A stretch of DNA of 64,000 bases from Hyaloscypha bicolor E (Eukaryota > Ascomycota > Leotiomycetes > Helotiales > Hyaloscyphaceae): contig NW_020194685.1 of NCBI RefSeq assembly GCF_002865645.1, positions 2,567,363 to 2,631,362 on the forward strand, read 5' to 3'. The position numbers and the translations under genes are program-made. Shown piece after piece: positions 10,633 to 20,653 of this stretch. Each line of letters opens with the position of its first letter. Within the stretch, counting starts at the first letter, position 1. The notes under the pieces are model-generated. The model was not told the origin of the DNA. It saw nothing but the letters and a program-made list of their open reading frames with translations, and ran no database searches.

Positions 10633-11641
10633 TCATTTCAGACGGAGGCTGGTGGTTTGCGTCATAACCGTGCAACAGGGTTTCAAGAATCCGCATCCCA
10701 ACTCTAACATATTCCAGAAACATGTGATCGACAAGAATATTCTTGATTGTTGTAAGTGAACAAACATCCCTCCGTCCGCGAGTAGTTGTGTGCCGTTGCA
10801 ATAAGGACTCAGCTCCTCGCTTGCTAGAAACACAGCGGGACCAGCAACATCTTCTGGATTCCCGACTCTTCCCATTGGGATTCTTTCTTCCAGGTATTTC
10901 CTCTTCACATCATTCTTCATATCCTCATCTGCCAACTGTGTCTTGATGGTCCCTGGCAGTATGGCATTGCACCGAATCTTGTCCTTGGCGAGCGCAATTG
11001 CCATTGATTGTATCAAGGACAAAACGCCGGCCTTGGTGGGTGTATAATGTGTTTGTAGACCTCCTCCAACAAGAGCGCTGATCGACGATATGCCTATTAT
11101 GGATCCTCCATGTCCTTGCTTGACCATCTGCCTCGCAGCTGCTTGGCAAGTATAAAATGCACCGTTGAGATTGATTCGGACGGTTCGATCGAAGAGTTCG
11201 TGATCGAGTCTGTAGGAACTCCAGTCAGCTAATTTCCCTAGATCGAACAGAGGGAACAGGAGCCCACGTTAAAAAGTCTGCAGCCTGAAAAATGCCAGCA
11301 TTGGCCACAAATATGTCCAGTTTCCCCCATTTCTCTACTGCCTTCTGAACCAGCAGTTCACCGGTCTCTGCCTTTGTGACATCTCCGACAATTTCCAACA
11401 GATCCCCAGCTTTAGACGTGCTTTCACCCTCGACTTTTTCTGCCTTCAGAACAGCTGCTTCTTTCAGCAAGCTATCCTTGTATACCTCATCCCGCTCGAG
11501 ACCCAGGTGGTTGATCGCAACATTGCAGCCTTGACGAAGGTATTCGAGGGCTATCGCTCGTCCAATTCCAGTAGTTCCGCCAGTAATTGCTGCAGTTTTG
11601 CCTTCGAGTATGCGCCAACGGGAGGGCGCCATCGTGGTCAA
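10633..11641 (-). CDS. L-rhamnose 1-dehydrogenase-like SDR with extended C-terminus
   Basis: Closely resembles fungal L-rhamnose 1-dehydrogenase (NAD(P)+), which oxidises L-rhamnose to the lactone. Two exons with a 58-bp intron (11210-11267; GTGGGC...CTACAG) give ADFLT-LDHELFDRTVRINLNGA. Motifs: ITGGTTGIGRAIALE, VANAGIF, GGSIIGISSISALVGGG, HYTPTKAG (Tyr-x3-Lys), RCNAILPGTI, RIPMGRVGNPEDVAGP and DGGMFVHLQ. In this family the protein ends at that point. Here the next codon is CAA instead of a stop, and the frame runs about 38 residues to 10633. Start at 11641 or the second ATG at 11632. Recognised from memory of the Scheffersomyces enzyme; the real substrate could be another sugar. Confidence 0.83.
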
Positions 11642-11881
11642 GGAAACGAAGCCACGATTTCTTCGAATGTATATCTCGTGCTGTGAAAGGAGGGGCGCTC
11701 AACGCGACATAAATTCCAGGCCGTCCTGCCCCGCGATGACACTCCACACACCTCGGTGATTGAGCACGGAAGCCCTCCTGCGACCATGCTTCCGAGTTGA
11801 CCCCTCCAAGTTTTGTCGGCTTTGGTGTGGTTACAGGGAGATGGAGTTGATTCCGTGGATCGACGGTTAGTTCTAAAAGGG

Positions 11882-11896
11882 GCTCGTCTCGAGGAC
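11882..11896. promoter_or_regulatory. Cluster motif copy 5 (GCTCG-TCT-CGAGG)
   Basis: Exact core TCGTCTCGAG at 11884-11893, about 240 bp upstream of the rhamnose-dehydrogenase-like ATG. The half-sites match except for one base. Confidence 0.55.
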
Positions 11897-12080
11897 GCGC
11901 TAGACTGAATGGGGTTTGACGGCTTTTCTTACCCGTCGGCTTCCCGACGTCCTTCTCTCTCCAAGAATACAATTCGCATCTAGTCAGAACCCTTCCGATT
12001 CTAAATTCATCGGCTTATCCATTCGGTCCGAGTTCACGATGTCCTGCCACATCTTGGTCCGTAGCAGCGCAACAGCCACT

Positions 12081-12090
12081 TCGTCTCGAG
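12081..12090. promoter_or_regulatory. Cluster motif copy 6 (TCGTCTCGAG core)
   Basis: Exact 10-mer core, about 320 bp upstream of the ATG of the last SDR. The outer bases of the inverted repeat are not conserved. Confidence 0.5.
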
Positions 12091-12408
12091 TCCAGTCTGC
12101 AAAGTTGCAGGCTTGACGAGTTCTCTCAAGGCCAGCAAAGGCTCGAAACGAGGGAGGTAGAAAGTTGGCCGACATGGCCTTGTGATGAAGCAAGGTTTTC
12201 GGGTTGTGCACTTCGATTATCTTTCAATTCAAGCCAGAAACCAAGATCAAGTGTTCTCAGTCTCGGCAAGTGAACTGCTCAGCCATGTTCCGAAAATCGC
12301 GTTGCACTTAGTTCATTTTGACTATGTTTATCATGTCATTTAATTGGCACGTTTGACTTATGGGTTTCATTATTTTCTAAGGAGCTTGTAGACTATCTGC
12401 TCTCCACC

Positions 12409-13351
12409 ATGACAAGAGCTGCACCGCCAGCTGTGGTTTCAAACACAACTCCGAGATCACTGGAAGGCAAACTTGCTCTGATCACTGGAGCTTCAAGAGG
12501 CTAGTAGTCTTATGCCATCATAAGCATTATTCTCACTAATCCTGCAACAAGAATTGGAGCAGCTATAGCGCAGAATCTCGCCTCAAAAGGAGCATCCTTA
12601 ATCCTGAACTACACCTCAGACAGCTCTGCGTCTCAAACCTTCACCCTGGCCCAAGAGATCGAAACCCAACACGTAGTCACCTGTCTCTACATTCAAGTAG
12701 ACATTGGATTCCCTACTGGTCCTGCACTGCTCGCCGACACGGCCCGCAACGTCTTCCTCTCCAAGTGTCACGCCAAATTTCAAATCGACATTATTGTCAA
12801 CAACGCTGGCGTCGCCAGCAATGCCACGATTTCAAGACTTCGAAATCAAAGATTTCGAATGGATGTACCGGATCAACGTCCTTGGTCCCTTACTGCTCAT
12901 TCAAGCAGCTCTTCCGTACCTCCCTAACGACCGGAGCGGGCGGATAGTCAACCTTTCTTCCATCTCTTCAAGCGAAGGGTTCGTAGGACAGTCGGTCTAT
13001 GGCGGGACCAAAGCTGCTTTAGAAGCGATGACCAGAACTTGGGCCAGAGAATTGGCCGAGAGGTGTACAGTCAACGCCATCAACCCTGGGCCGGTGAGGA
13101 CGGATATGTGGGCCAGAATGCCAATGGAGCATAGAGGAGGCTTGAAGCCTTGGACTTCGCATTCGCCGCTGGCTGCTGTGAGAGAGGGTCTCGATGACGA
13201 GGAAATTTTCAACCAGAAGGAGTTTGTGGGTGGGAGACCGGCATATCCTGGCGAAGTGGCCGGGATTGTGGGGATGTTGTGCTCCGATGATGCGAGTTGG
13301 TGTACAGGACAAGTTGTTTGTGCTAATGGTGGGATGAGGATGGCTATTTGA
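12409..13351 (+). pseudogene. SDR with broken splice donor and frameshift
   Basis: A classical SDR related to 3-oxoacyl-[ACP] reductase-like enzymes. The ATG at 12409 gives SLEGKLALITGASRG and then runs into TAG TAG. An intron is expected at 12501-12551: it has a CACTAAT branch and AAG acceptor in the right phase, but the 5' end reads CTAGTA instead of GT. Downstream IGAAIAQNLASKG and DIIVNNAGVASN are in one frame. From about 12830 the homology continues one base shifted: DFEIKDFEWMYRINVLGP, VNLSSISS, YGGTKAA (Tyr-x3-Lys) and NGGMRMAI. Two independent lesions imply a pseudogene unless the bases are wrong. It is the distal member of the sugar cluster. Confidence 0.75.
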
Positions 13352-13444
13352 TGCGGAAGTTGTGCTTTTGGTTGATTTTTAATGCCCTCATAGTGCATAC
13401 TTCCAGACAGGAAGAAAATTGAGTCTAAAATCGAGAATCGCTGT

Positions 13445-13759
13445 TTATTCAAGCAGGAATACCGATTCCTCGTCTGAGTGCTTCTCGAGAGCTTCACCAT
13501 ACATTATCCTATACATATATGCATGCCCAACATGCTCAAAATTGTCCTTCGCCTCTTTTTGGCGGAATATAAAGGGAATTGGGCCATTGAGAAGAACACA
13601 AACATCGTCGCCAGGTTTGATTCCCAAAGGTCCAAGACCAATCCTTCCCTCCACGGTAGAGAAAAATCTATGTCCATCGCAGGCGGTAAGGTAAGAATTG
13701 AAGTACCTAGCCAAAACCGCACTTCCAAGTACACGGTGGTGGTGACTTTTCTGGATCAC
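13445..13759 (-). pseudogene. C-terminal relic of a HET-domain protein
   Basis: The frame HRFFSTVEGRIGLGP, GDDVCVLLNGPIPFIFR and VGHAYMYRIMYGEALE matches the conserved C-terminal end of fungal heterokaryon-incompatibility (HET) proteins (RRFF..GR.GLGP...GD.VC...G...P..LR...VGE.YVHG.MDGEA). The HET catalytic domain normally lies several hundred residues upstream and was not found. There is no ATG, and the frame is closed just upstream. It is a truncated remnant, or the last exon of a gene whose start could not be traced. Confidence 0.6.
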
Positions 13760-13768
13760 CGGCGGCCC

Positions 13769-14233
13769 TCAATCAGCGTTTGAACAGCTCGAGCCTTCAG
13801 TTGTCATTTGGCAGTCGCCTTTGTCCGCTACTATGCATTTGCGATGTTCTTCCGGGATGCCCGTGGTTTTATATGCTTCTTTGGGTAGTGTTAAGCATTT
13901 CTCTTCCAACGCTAAGGTTTTAGCTGCTAATTCGGGAGTTTTGGACGGTTCTTCCCCTATCCAGCGCTGACAGAGAAACTTCTTGTGGACACACAAATAT
14001 TGCCATTGAGGACCGACATAAATACCGACCATTTGAGTGCCAAAGGTACTGGAACGAATTAGGTTCTGGGCATTCCAAAAGAACTTGAACAAGAAACATA
14101 CTCCTGGAGAGCTGAGGCTTTCTTGATATTGGATACTGACTTGGCATTCTGTCCTAACTCGAGCAGGTTGGACAACCGCGAGAGGAGACAACTTGTGCAG
14201 CTGGGATTGAGCGAGCAGTAGGATTGACAGCAC
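13769..14233 (-). other. Open frame for a Cys-rich ~150-aa polypeptide, unrecognised
   Basis: The frame has a hydrophobic stretch (VLSILLLAQS) followed by about 120 residues with eight Cys. No ATG lies in this frame before the upstream stop. An ATG in another frame (14262, MTKLVTINFF) could join only through an unusual intron. It could be a small secreted protein, the upstream part of the adjacent HET relic, or chance. Confidence 0.25.
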
Positions 14234-15846
14234 CGAAAAAGTTGATAGTGACTAGTTTGGTCATTGTAGAGAAGAGCTTGGTGACGTTGACCTTCCGTCC
14301 GACAGTAGAGGTGATGGATGAGAGCATGTTGTGGGAGGGAGGAAGTGCCGATGCGTCTTGTCCCTAAAGATGAGGTGATAAAGAGCTCAAACGGTAATGC
14401 TGCACTTTTATGAAAGCGGAGGTGAATTTTTGTTGAATATGGAAGTCGAAAATTCAGAGACGGTGTGGTGGTGCGTTGGCGTTGAGCCTGTATTTGAAAG
14501 AAAAGAAGTCGGAAGGACAGATGCACCGAGGACCTTAAGTATCCACCTCCCATATTAACAATCGCGAATTGCTAAGTTCACGTAAAATCTAAAAAATCAA
14601 TTTAAGGCACTCTAATTGGCGGGTCTTAAAAACCCGAGTTGACGGGAAATTTAAGCGAACCCCTGAAAACTATCCCCACCCTAGCTCGTGTGCACCTCTT
14701 TCTAATTTTCTGCGTTATTCATTTCTAAAAAATAAAGCCATCAATTTATAAGTGGTGATTATTATTAAAGGCACCATTCAAGGAAGAGATGCATTTTGGA
14801 ATTTGGAGCCCAGGACAGTTGGAAACTTGATCGGACTTCAGCCCAGCTCATATTAAACGTCAGACTAAATGAGGCACCTAGAGGTATTTATCCCTCGTGA
14901 GAAAAATTACCTTTGTCTCTTGTTATTTACTAATTAGATTCTCCAGATTATAATCAGAAACAATCCATGGGCCTAGAGCTATTAGTATTCCCCTCACTTC
15001 TCGTTTCGGCTAAAAGATTAGTTCCCTGACAACAGCAAACCTGTTGGATACACCAGTAAATACCAAACCTTAAAGCCTAAGATAAAACACAGGACTATAT
15101 CACAAACCTAATCCTGGACAAAATTATCATCAAACTAAACGGCTACTGCGTCAATCTCCGGTCCGATTTCAGGGCTACCAACTTCACATTTCCGAAAGCG
15201 CAAATATTCACTCTTGGCGGTGATTGAAAGCCAACCGTTTCGTGGTTGGCATGGACTTTTACCTCATGTAAAGTTTTCAAGCAAGCTGGACATTTCGGTG
15301 GTGGATGTTCCCATCACCATCCTTTAATTTACCCCTTTTCTATATCGCTAAGTATTTGGGATCAACTAGGCATCCTTAATATCATCTTAATTGGAGAGGG
15401 TTCTTTCAGTAAGAGATCCAATACCCACAAGAAACATGCTCACTTTTCCTCGTAATTGAGAGTCTTGCAGGTTTGTAGTGGACGTTGCCTTATAGGCTCT
15501 CCCACACTAGCTTCTCGCTTAGAATTCGGTGAGTCAATTGCTTTTCGCTCCAGCTTCAAAAAAAAAAAAAAAAAAAAAAAAAATCCATCTCTACAACAAC
15601 AATCCGAACATCCTCACAACTCTGACTTCAACTCTCGAAACAAGTCAACCCCAGCGCCCATTCAGGGTGTTTGGTTGCTGACTGACGAGATACTCAAGAA
15701 TCACGTGTTCTGCCGACCGAAGTGATGAGTAGATTTGGCTACCTCTGGTGTGTGAGCAGCTTACAACTGTCCCCTTGAGGTGGCAGATTCCCGCTGGATC
15801 TTTACTCGATAGTAGTAAAAATCTGTATCAGCTCTTTTCGATTAGC
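14234..15846. other. Gene-free, partly AT-rich region
   Basis: No gene is supported. 14560-15240 is AT-rich with frequent TA and stops in every frame, as in RIP-degraded repeats. A 26-nt poly-A run is listed separately. Confidence 0.5.
15558..15583 (+). repeat. Poly-A run, 26 nt
   Basis: Uninterrupted A tract, possibly the tail of an old retrotransposed copy or simple slippage. No flanking element was recognised. Confidence 0.9.
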
Positions 15847-17033
15847 ATGGCCGCAGGCCTACCGACGACCAACAGTCTGCTGACAATTATCATAACGACA
15901 TCAGTGACACCGTCTGCACCCTCAACGGAACTGATATCCTCTGTTCTGGAGTCATATCGCCGCCACTGTCCAAGCCTGATGGACTGCAAAGTTATCGTCG
16001 TCTTTGATAGCTACGATAGAGTTGTCCCAGAAGCTCGTCTCAAGAAAGGATGTGTCACGTCTGACCAAGCAAGAGTTTTTGATCTCTACAAGGAAAACGT
16101 CAAGGACTTCATCCTCGAACAACATTACCAAGGCCACCAAGATATTACCTTAATGCAGACACAAGCAGAAGCAGAGTATGGCAGTCCACACGACAGTCAG
16201 AATGCTGTTACCTACACAGCATTGCAAACACACGACAAGAGAGTTACTTTCATAGAACCCTCTCGACGTCTCGGGTTCGGCCTAGCCGTTCGTTCAGCGC
16301 TTCGAATTACCTCAACTCCCTACGTCTGGGTCCAGCAACATGACTGGATCTTGACCTCCTCATTTCCCATCGAACCCCTCTTACAAATCATGCGTGAATC
16401 CGAATCTAAGCCCGAAGTCCCCATCAAGTACGTTTGCCTACTCGCAGTACGCATGCTCAATTACGCCGTCTCTGCAAAGGTGGTCAGATTCCCTGCTTTG
16501 AGGAAGCTGACCTCTACCTTCAAGCGCGAATTCAGCACCAAAGAGCATCCCGAGATGAAAATTCCGTTAACGCCTCTCTTCTTCTGGCATGATAAGCCGC
16601 ACATTGCTTCTACGGCGCATTATCTGGCGAAGGTCTTTCCTTCGCGGTTAGCAATGCTCCGTGGAGACTTTATCGAGGATAAGATTGGACAACGGGCTCG
16701 CACGCAGATGAAAGAAGGACTTGTAAGAATTTTGTCCCTTTCTCGACCGTTACTAGAATACCACTGAAGCACCGGACTTTATCCAGGGTTTTCTGGCTCT
16801 GGCATCTGACTATGCTGAAATCACCTCGATGGCCAATCACTAACTCTCTATTGCAGTTCACGAAGTGGGCAACGTGGCTATACTACCCCGGTGAAGGAAA
16901 GCAGGTGTGCTCAAAACACCTCCACGGAAGGATGTATCACGGTGCAGAAAAGCAGGCGGAAAAGATTGCCTTGGCACGGCAACAGGGGGAGGACAAGCTG
17001 GCTTGGCAGAACCTCGGAGGAACAAATAGCTGA
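15847..17033 (+). CDS. Putative GT-A-type glycosyltransferase-like protein
   Basis: About 350 residues in two exons. The ATG at 15847 (MAAGLPTTNSLLTIIITTSV) is preferred over upstream starts because the hydrophobic beta-strand LLTIIITTSVTPSAPS follows at once. Intron 16723-16856 is 134 bp, long for this window. VIVVFDSYD, RRLGFGLAVRSAL and VWVQQHDWIL look like the nucleotide-sugar strand and the DxD-like metal site (HDW) of a GT-A fold. The C-terminus has KWATWLYYP and HLHGRMYHG. No signal peptide or membrane span. The exact family was not recognised, so the GT call rests on these patterns only. Confidence 0.6.
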
Positions 17034-17646
17034 AGGTTGACGTCATCGGCATAACCTGCTGCCAGACGGGTGCTTCTACATTGACCTAAATTGCAGTAAG
17101 CTGTAGTAATACGAATTCTTAAAGACAATAATCAAAAGACTTGGAAGCAACACAGTCATCTCCGGTCCTTGAATCAGCAACTTCGCAGGATCTTGAGGGA
17201 CCCGAGATAGTGCTGGGCTAATTATTGTGAGAGACGAGCGATCAATAAATGTCAAGATAGATACCCTTGGGTTAATTCTCCCGCATTCAGAGCACTATCA
17301 ATTGTGTATGAATATTCTTCGTCTTCGGTGGTCTGGGAATGAAGATCTCGCTTAAGAAAGGGGTTAGCTACTAGCTCACCCTATGTTGTCACTCCATCAA
17401 TATCCATGCTAACGCAGGATCAATGTCAATGGTTTCTACCAAAAGTTATCAATTAAGCATATACAATGCCGTTTTCAGGAGTTTCAACCTGGTGGCTCGA
17501 GAAGGCGCAATGTGCCACCCTTTCGACAGTCACGGCCATCACGCCCCACCGGGCTCCTTTAGTGACTGTAGAAAACTCGGAGACCTTTTCGTTCTCCTGT
17601 AGCCGTCCCACTCCGCGGCTTGGGGGATCGAGACGAAAATTCCATT
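17034..17646. other. Intergenic
   Basis: Only overlapping chance frames on both strands around 17.45-17.75 kb. Nothing recognised. Confidence 0.45.
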
Positions 17647-18677
17647 CTAGAGAATGTAGTGACCTGACACAACAGTTTGCGCTATGTTGCTCTGCAGCAC
17701 CATTTGAAACGAGCCATAATCCCCAACCACCCACTCATTCCACCCTGAAATGTTGATGACTGTCATTAGATGCATTCCTAGCCCTGGACGTAAGAACGAT
17801 GGAAAATACTTTGATGCTCCGGTACCCAAACCGAACATTCCGTAGACGACGAAGAATATATGGACTGCAACTAAGAGGACGTATCTTAATCCCGCCGGCA
17901 AAAAGAACCCAAATGAAACTTACGGAAGAGCAAATCCAAACCACCGAGGTTTGCCAACTGCAGAGCGCTAGCGTTTGCGCTCAGCAATGAAGAGCTTTAT
18001 GTGGAGACAGCCATTTTCTTGATCGCGACTCAACCTGGGTCTTCTTCTTCGGTGCTTTGAATCTTGCCACATCTGTTTTTTTCCAACAGGCACATGGACT
18101 GGGTCATTCAATGTGGATCCTCAAGAAACAATAGGATTGCATCGTCTTGGGTCAATAAGGTTGTTTCTTTGACTCTCAAGAACAAAATGCACACAATGGC
18201 TTGAACTAGATTGACAATTCCCACACTAACGTAATCGAAAGGCCAAATTGCACTTTGCCGTTCCACCGTACTAGTACGAAAGTCCATACAATCAGCTGGA
18301 TGAGCTATGGTCAGGCAATAATTGACTTCATAGCCAAATGGATTCCACGTCGAGATATTGGCGCGGAATGAGGAGAAGTGGTCTGAACAGAGACTTGTGT
18401 CCGTCCGCGGAAATTGGCTGCAGATCCAACGTGTGACTATCGGTAGCACGTGCGTCGATATCCGTTCGGCATATAGCATTACTGGTAAGGTGCGATCGAG
18501 ATTCGATATGTCTTCTGTTACGATGTATAGATTACTCGTGGAGCTTTCGAACTCGACGGCATATACATTGAGGCACTGCAAGGGACCAACCCGCTTAAAA
18601 GCACCCGCGAGAAGCATGTTAAAATTAGCCGAAAGGGGCAGTTGCCATGAGAAGTCTTCAAAATACCTATTAGCCAT
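17647..18677 (-). pseudogene. DUF6536-like fungal membrane protein relic
   Basis: A long frame (18677-18108) contains NPFGYEVNYCLTIAH and a membrane span VNLVQAIVCILFLRV. It ends with DDAILLFLEDPH, resembling the DDAIASFLxxPD signature of the DUF6536 multi-pass proteins of moulds. It then hits TGA and continues in the same frame with MTQSMCLL, the expected next segment. Farther down, MPAGLRYVLLVAVHIFF and SNIAQTVVSGHYIL look like the C-terminal membrane part, reached after a possible GTAAGT intron. The N-terminal membrane region is missing upstream. Truncation plus nonsense codons indicate a pseudogene. Confidence 0.5.
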
Positions 18678-19552
18678 CTACATCTACGAACCGCAGACAG
18701 CTGCAAGCGCCCCACGTGACCAGCCTCCGTATCCAAGACCAAAGACCCAGTATATCCACAATCTTATACTACCAACGTATCCGCACCACGTATTAGTATC
18801 TTTAAGCCTCACCTAGCACCGTCAGCTACGCCCTTAGCGATTCTCGCTTGGCTAGTTCTACAAGCTCCTCTTCTTTTCCGACCCCGATCCATCGTCGTTC
18901 CTGGCTCGCACCGTCTCGTATCACGAAGGGTATATTCGTTGTGTTTGTCTTCGCAGATATCCATTTTCGTAGGGAGAAAGGAAGGGTATGTCATTGCAGA
19001 GAGCGTTATGTAGAAGCCGATGAAAAGAGGTCAAGATCGGCTCGCAGGGCGACAAGCTCCCGCGGGCGGGCGTAATGAGTGGCTGGAAAACGCGTCCGAC
19101 GTCGACGACAATAACAACGATGGCAACTTGACTATGAGCCAAGAGCTTCCAAGGTTTGATCCACTGAGAGAAGGCGATGGATATATTCTTCTCCCTGTGT
19201 CGCTCACTAGTGTAACAGGGATAAGCACACAAATAAAGAAAATTGTAGAGGGAGGAAAAGCCGACGTGTTATTAAGGCATTGAGAGGTTCGCCGAGTGAA
19301 ATGTTATTACTTAATTGCCCTCCGTAAGAGAGGAAGTGAGAACTAAATATACGAGAATGCCCGGAGCGGGAAAAAACTCAGACTCCAAAGGCGCCGCAAT
19401 TTCCCCCACAACAATGTCAGAAAAGAACGCGTATCAGTTGATCACCAAACCAAATCCAAAAGGAGCGGTAGTAAACAAATGAGACTTTGGAGCGCTGAGG
19501 CCGGCCACGAGCAACTCGTCTGACAAAAGGGCCGTGACAGGGGCAATCCACC
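18678..19552. other. Intergenic
   Basis: Short frames on both strands without recognisable homology. No convincing gene. Confidence 0.45.
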
Positions 19553-20653
19553 TCAATCGAGATGGTGTTGCGCGAGAAAACTCGAGAGCAGATCCGCGAT
19601 TTTCATATTGTTAAGATCAGAAAATAGAAAGTGCGTATTCCCCTTCACGCCTATGTTGGGCAAATGCAAAAGCTCCGCATGACCGCCATGCCGGTTTATC
19701 GCATCCACAAACGCCTGAGCGTCTCTGAAGGCCTGGGTGAAAAGGGGAGTTTGATCAAGATTGTCGCCGTAGACGAGTTGGATGGGGATCTGCGTCAATT
19801 TCAGAAAATCTTGCAGCGGAACAGTATGGCTGGGCTGGAGAGGACCGGTAACGGCTGGGAGCTCCCCCTCGGGAAACTGGAAGTTCGTGGGTTCATAGGC
19901 AACTATGGCTTTTACTTGGTTGCTATTCATTGCGGCACCCCAGCCTTGGTTGGCACCGCCTGAGTGAGTGACCAGTACCGCCGGGCCAATATCATCTGCA
20001 AGTATTCCAACTGCACTGGTCATCAGCTGATACGCGTCGCCAGCGCCGCTCCAATCGAGTCTATCGCCTCCTGTGCCATGAAAGGTTCCTCGGCGGAAAA
20101 ATTGATTGAGTGACCCCGGATCCTCAGGGAACTGCACGCCTGCGAAGAATTGCGGTTGCGCAGGTGGAGTCCAAGTTCCAAGACGGAAGGTAGTAAACAA
20201 AATCGACTCGATTGGAGTTGGATCGGGTATCGCTGGAAGTCCCTTCGACGCTTGTCCGGCTCGGCCTTGTCGCGGTTGATCGATAATGTAGACGCTAAAT
20301 CCTCTTCTCAGGAAGATCGACTGATATCCTTCTCGTCCATCGGGTGTGGTCTCCCATTCACAACCACTCAGACCGGCACCATGCCACAGAATCAAGGGGT
20401 ATCGCCGGGGGTGTAGTGGGATTTGATACTGCACATATCCATGATCGGCATGCCAGGTGTCACCGTTCGCTCCCACGACGACCGTTCCCGCAAAGGCAAA
20501 ACTGCCCTGGCTCTTTATTGACAGTGATGAATCCCGAGCCTCGTTCTGGCTCTTGGTTTCCTCCCGTTGCAGGTGATGGGAGAACGATGATACGACAGGT
20601 GTGCTAGCGGTCAGACATGACAACGCAGACCACAGGAGCAAGGAAACAAGCAT
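19553..20653 (-). CDS. Secreted alpha/beta-hydrolase (esterase-like)
   Basis: A single-exon gene of 366 residues from the ATG at 20653. That start gives a clean signal peptide (MLVSLLLWSALSCLTA); the frame is open 33 codons farther upstream. The alpha/beta-hydrolase core has LILWHGAGLSG (oxyanion strand), IIDQPRQGRAG, nucleophile elbow VTHSGGANQ (Thr-His-Ser-Gly-Gly, a variant of GxSxG), an acid region near YGDNLDQ and a final His in GNTHFLFSD. Resembles fungal secreted esterases of unknown substrate. No intron or lesion. Neighbours do not indicate a pathway. Confidence 0.82.
   Translation of the reverse strand: MLVSLLLWSALSCLTASTPVVSSFSHHLQREETKSQNEARDSSLSIKSQGSFAFAGTVVVGANGDTWHADHGYVQYQIPLHPRRYPLILWHGAGLSGCEWETTPDGREGYQSIFLRRGFSVYIIDQPRQGRAGQASKGLPAIPDPTPIESILFTTFRLGTWTPPAQPQFFAGVQFPEDPGSLNQFFRRGTFHGTGGDRLDWSGAGDAYQLMTSAVGILADDIGPAVLVTHSGGANQGWGAAMNSNQVKAIVAYEPTNFQFPEGELPAVTGPLQPSHTVPLQDFLKLTQIPIQLVYGDNLDQTPLFTQAFRDAQAFVDAINRHGGHAELLHLPNIGVKGNTHFLFSDLNNMKIADLLSSFLAQHHLD

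Larger units (their letters stand above)
11642..12408. other. Divergent promoter with two cluster motifs
   Basis: No gene is supported. It lies between the rhamnose-dehydrogenase-like gene and the last SDR and holds cluster motifs at 11883 and 12081. Confidence 0.55.

Noticed and set aside
12704..12830. Separate gene starting at 12704
   Set aside because: The start would be TTG, and the first 40 residues are out of frame with the SDR homology. It is the downstream part of the frameshifted SDR.
14560..15240. Possible transposable element
   Set aside because: AT-rich and stop-filled like RIP-degraded DNA, but no terminal repeats or recognisable transposase/RT remnants could be seen.
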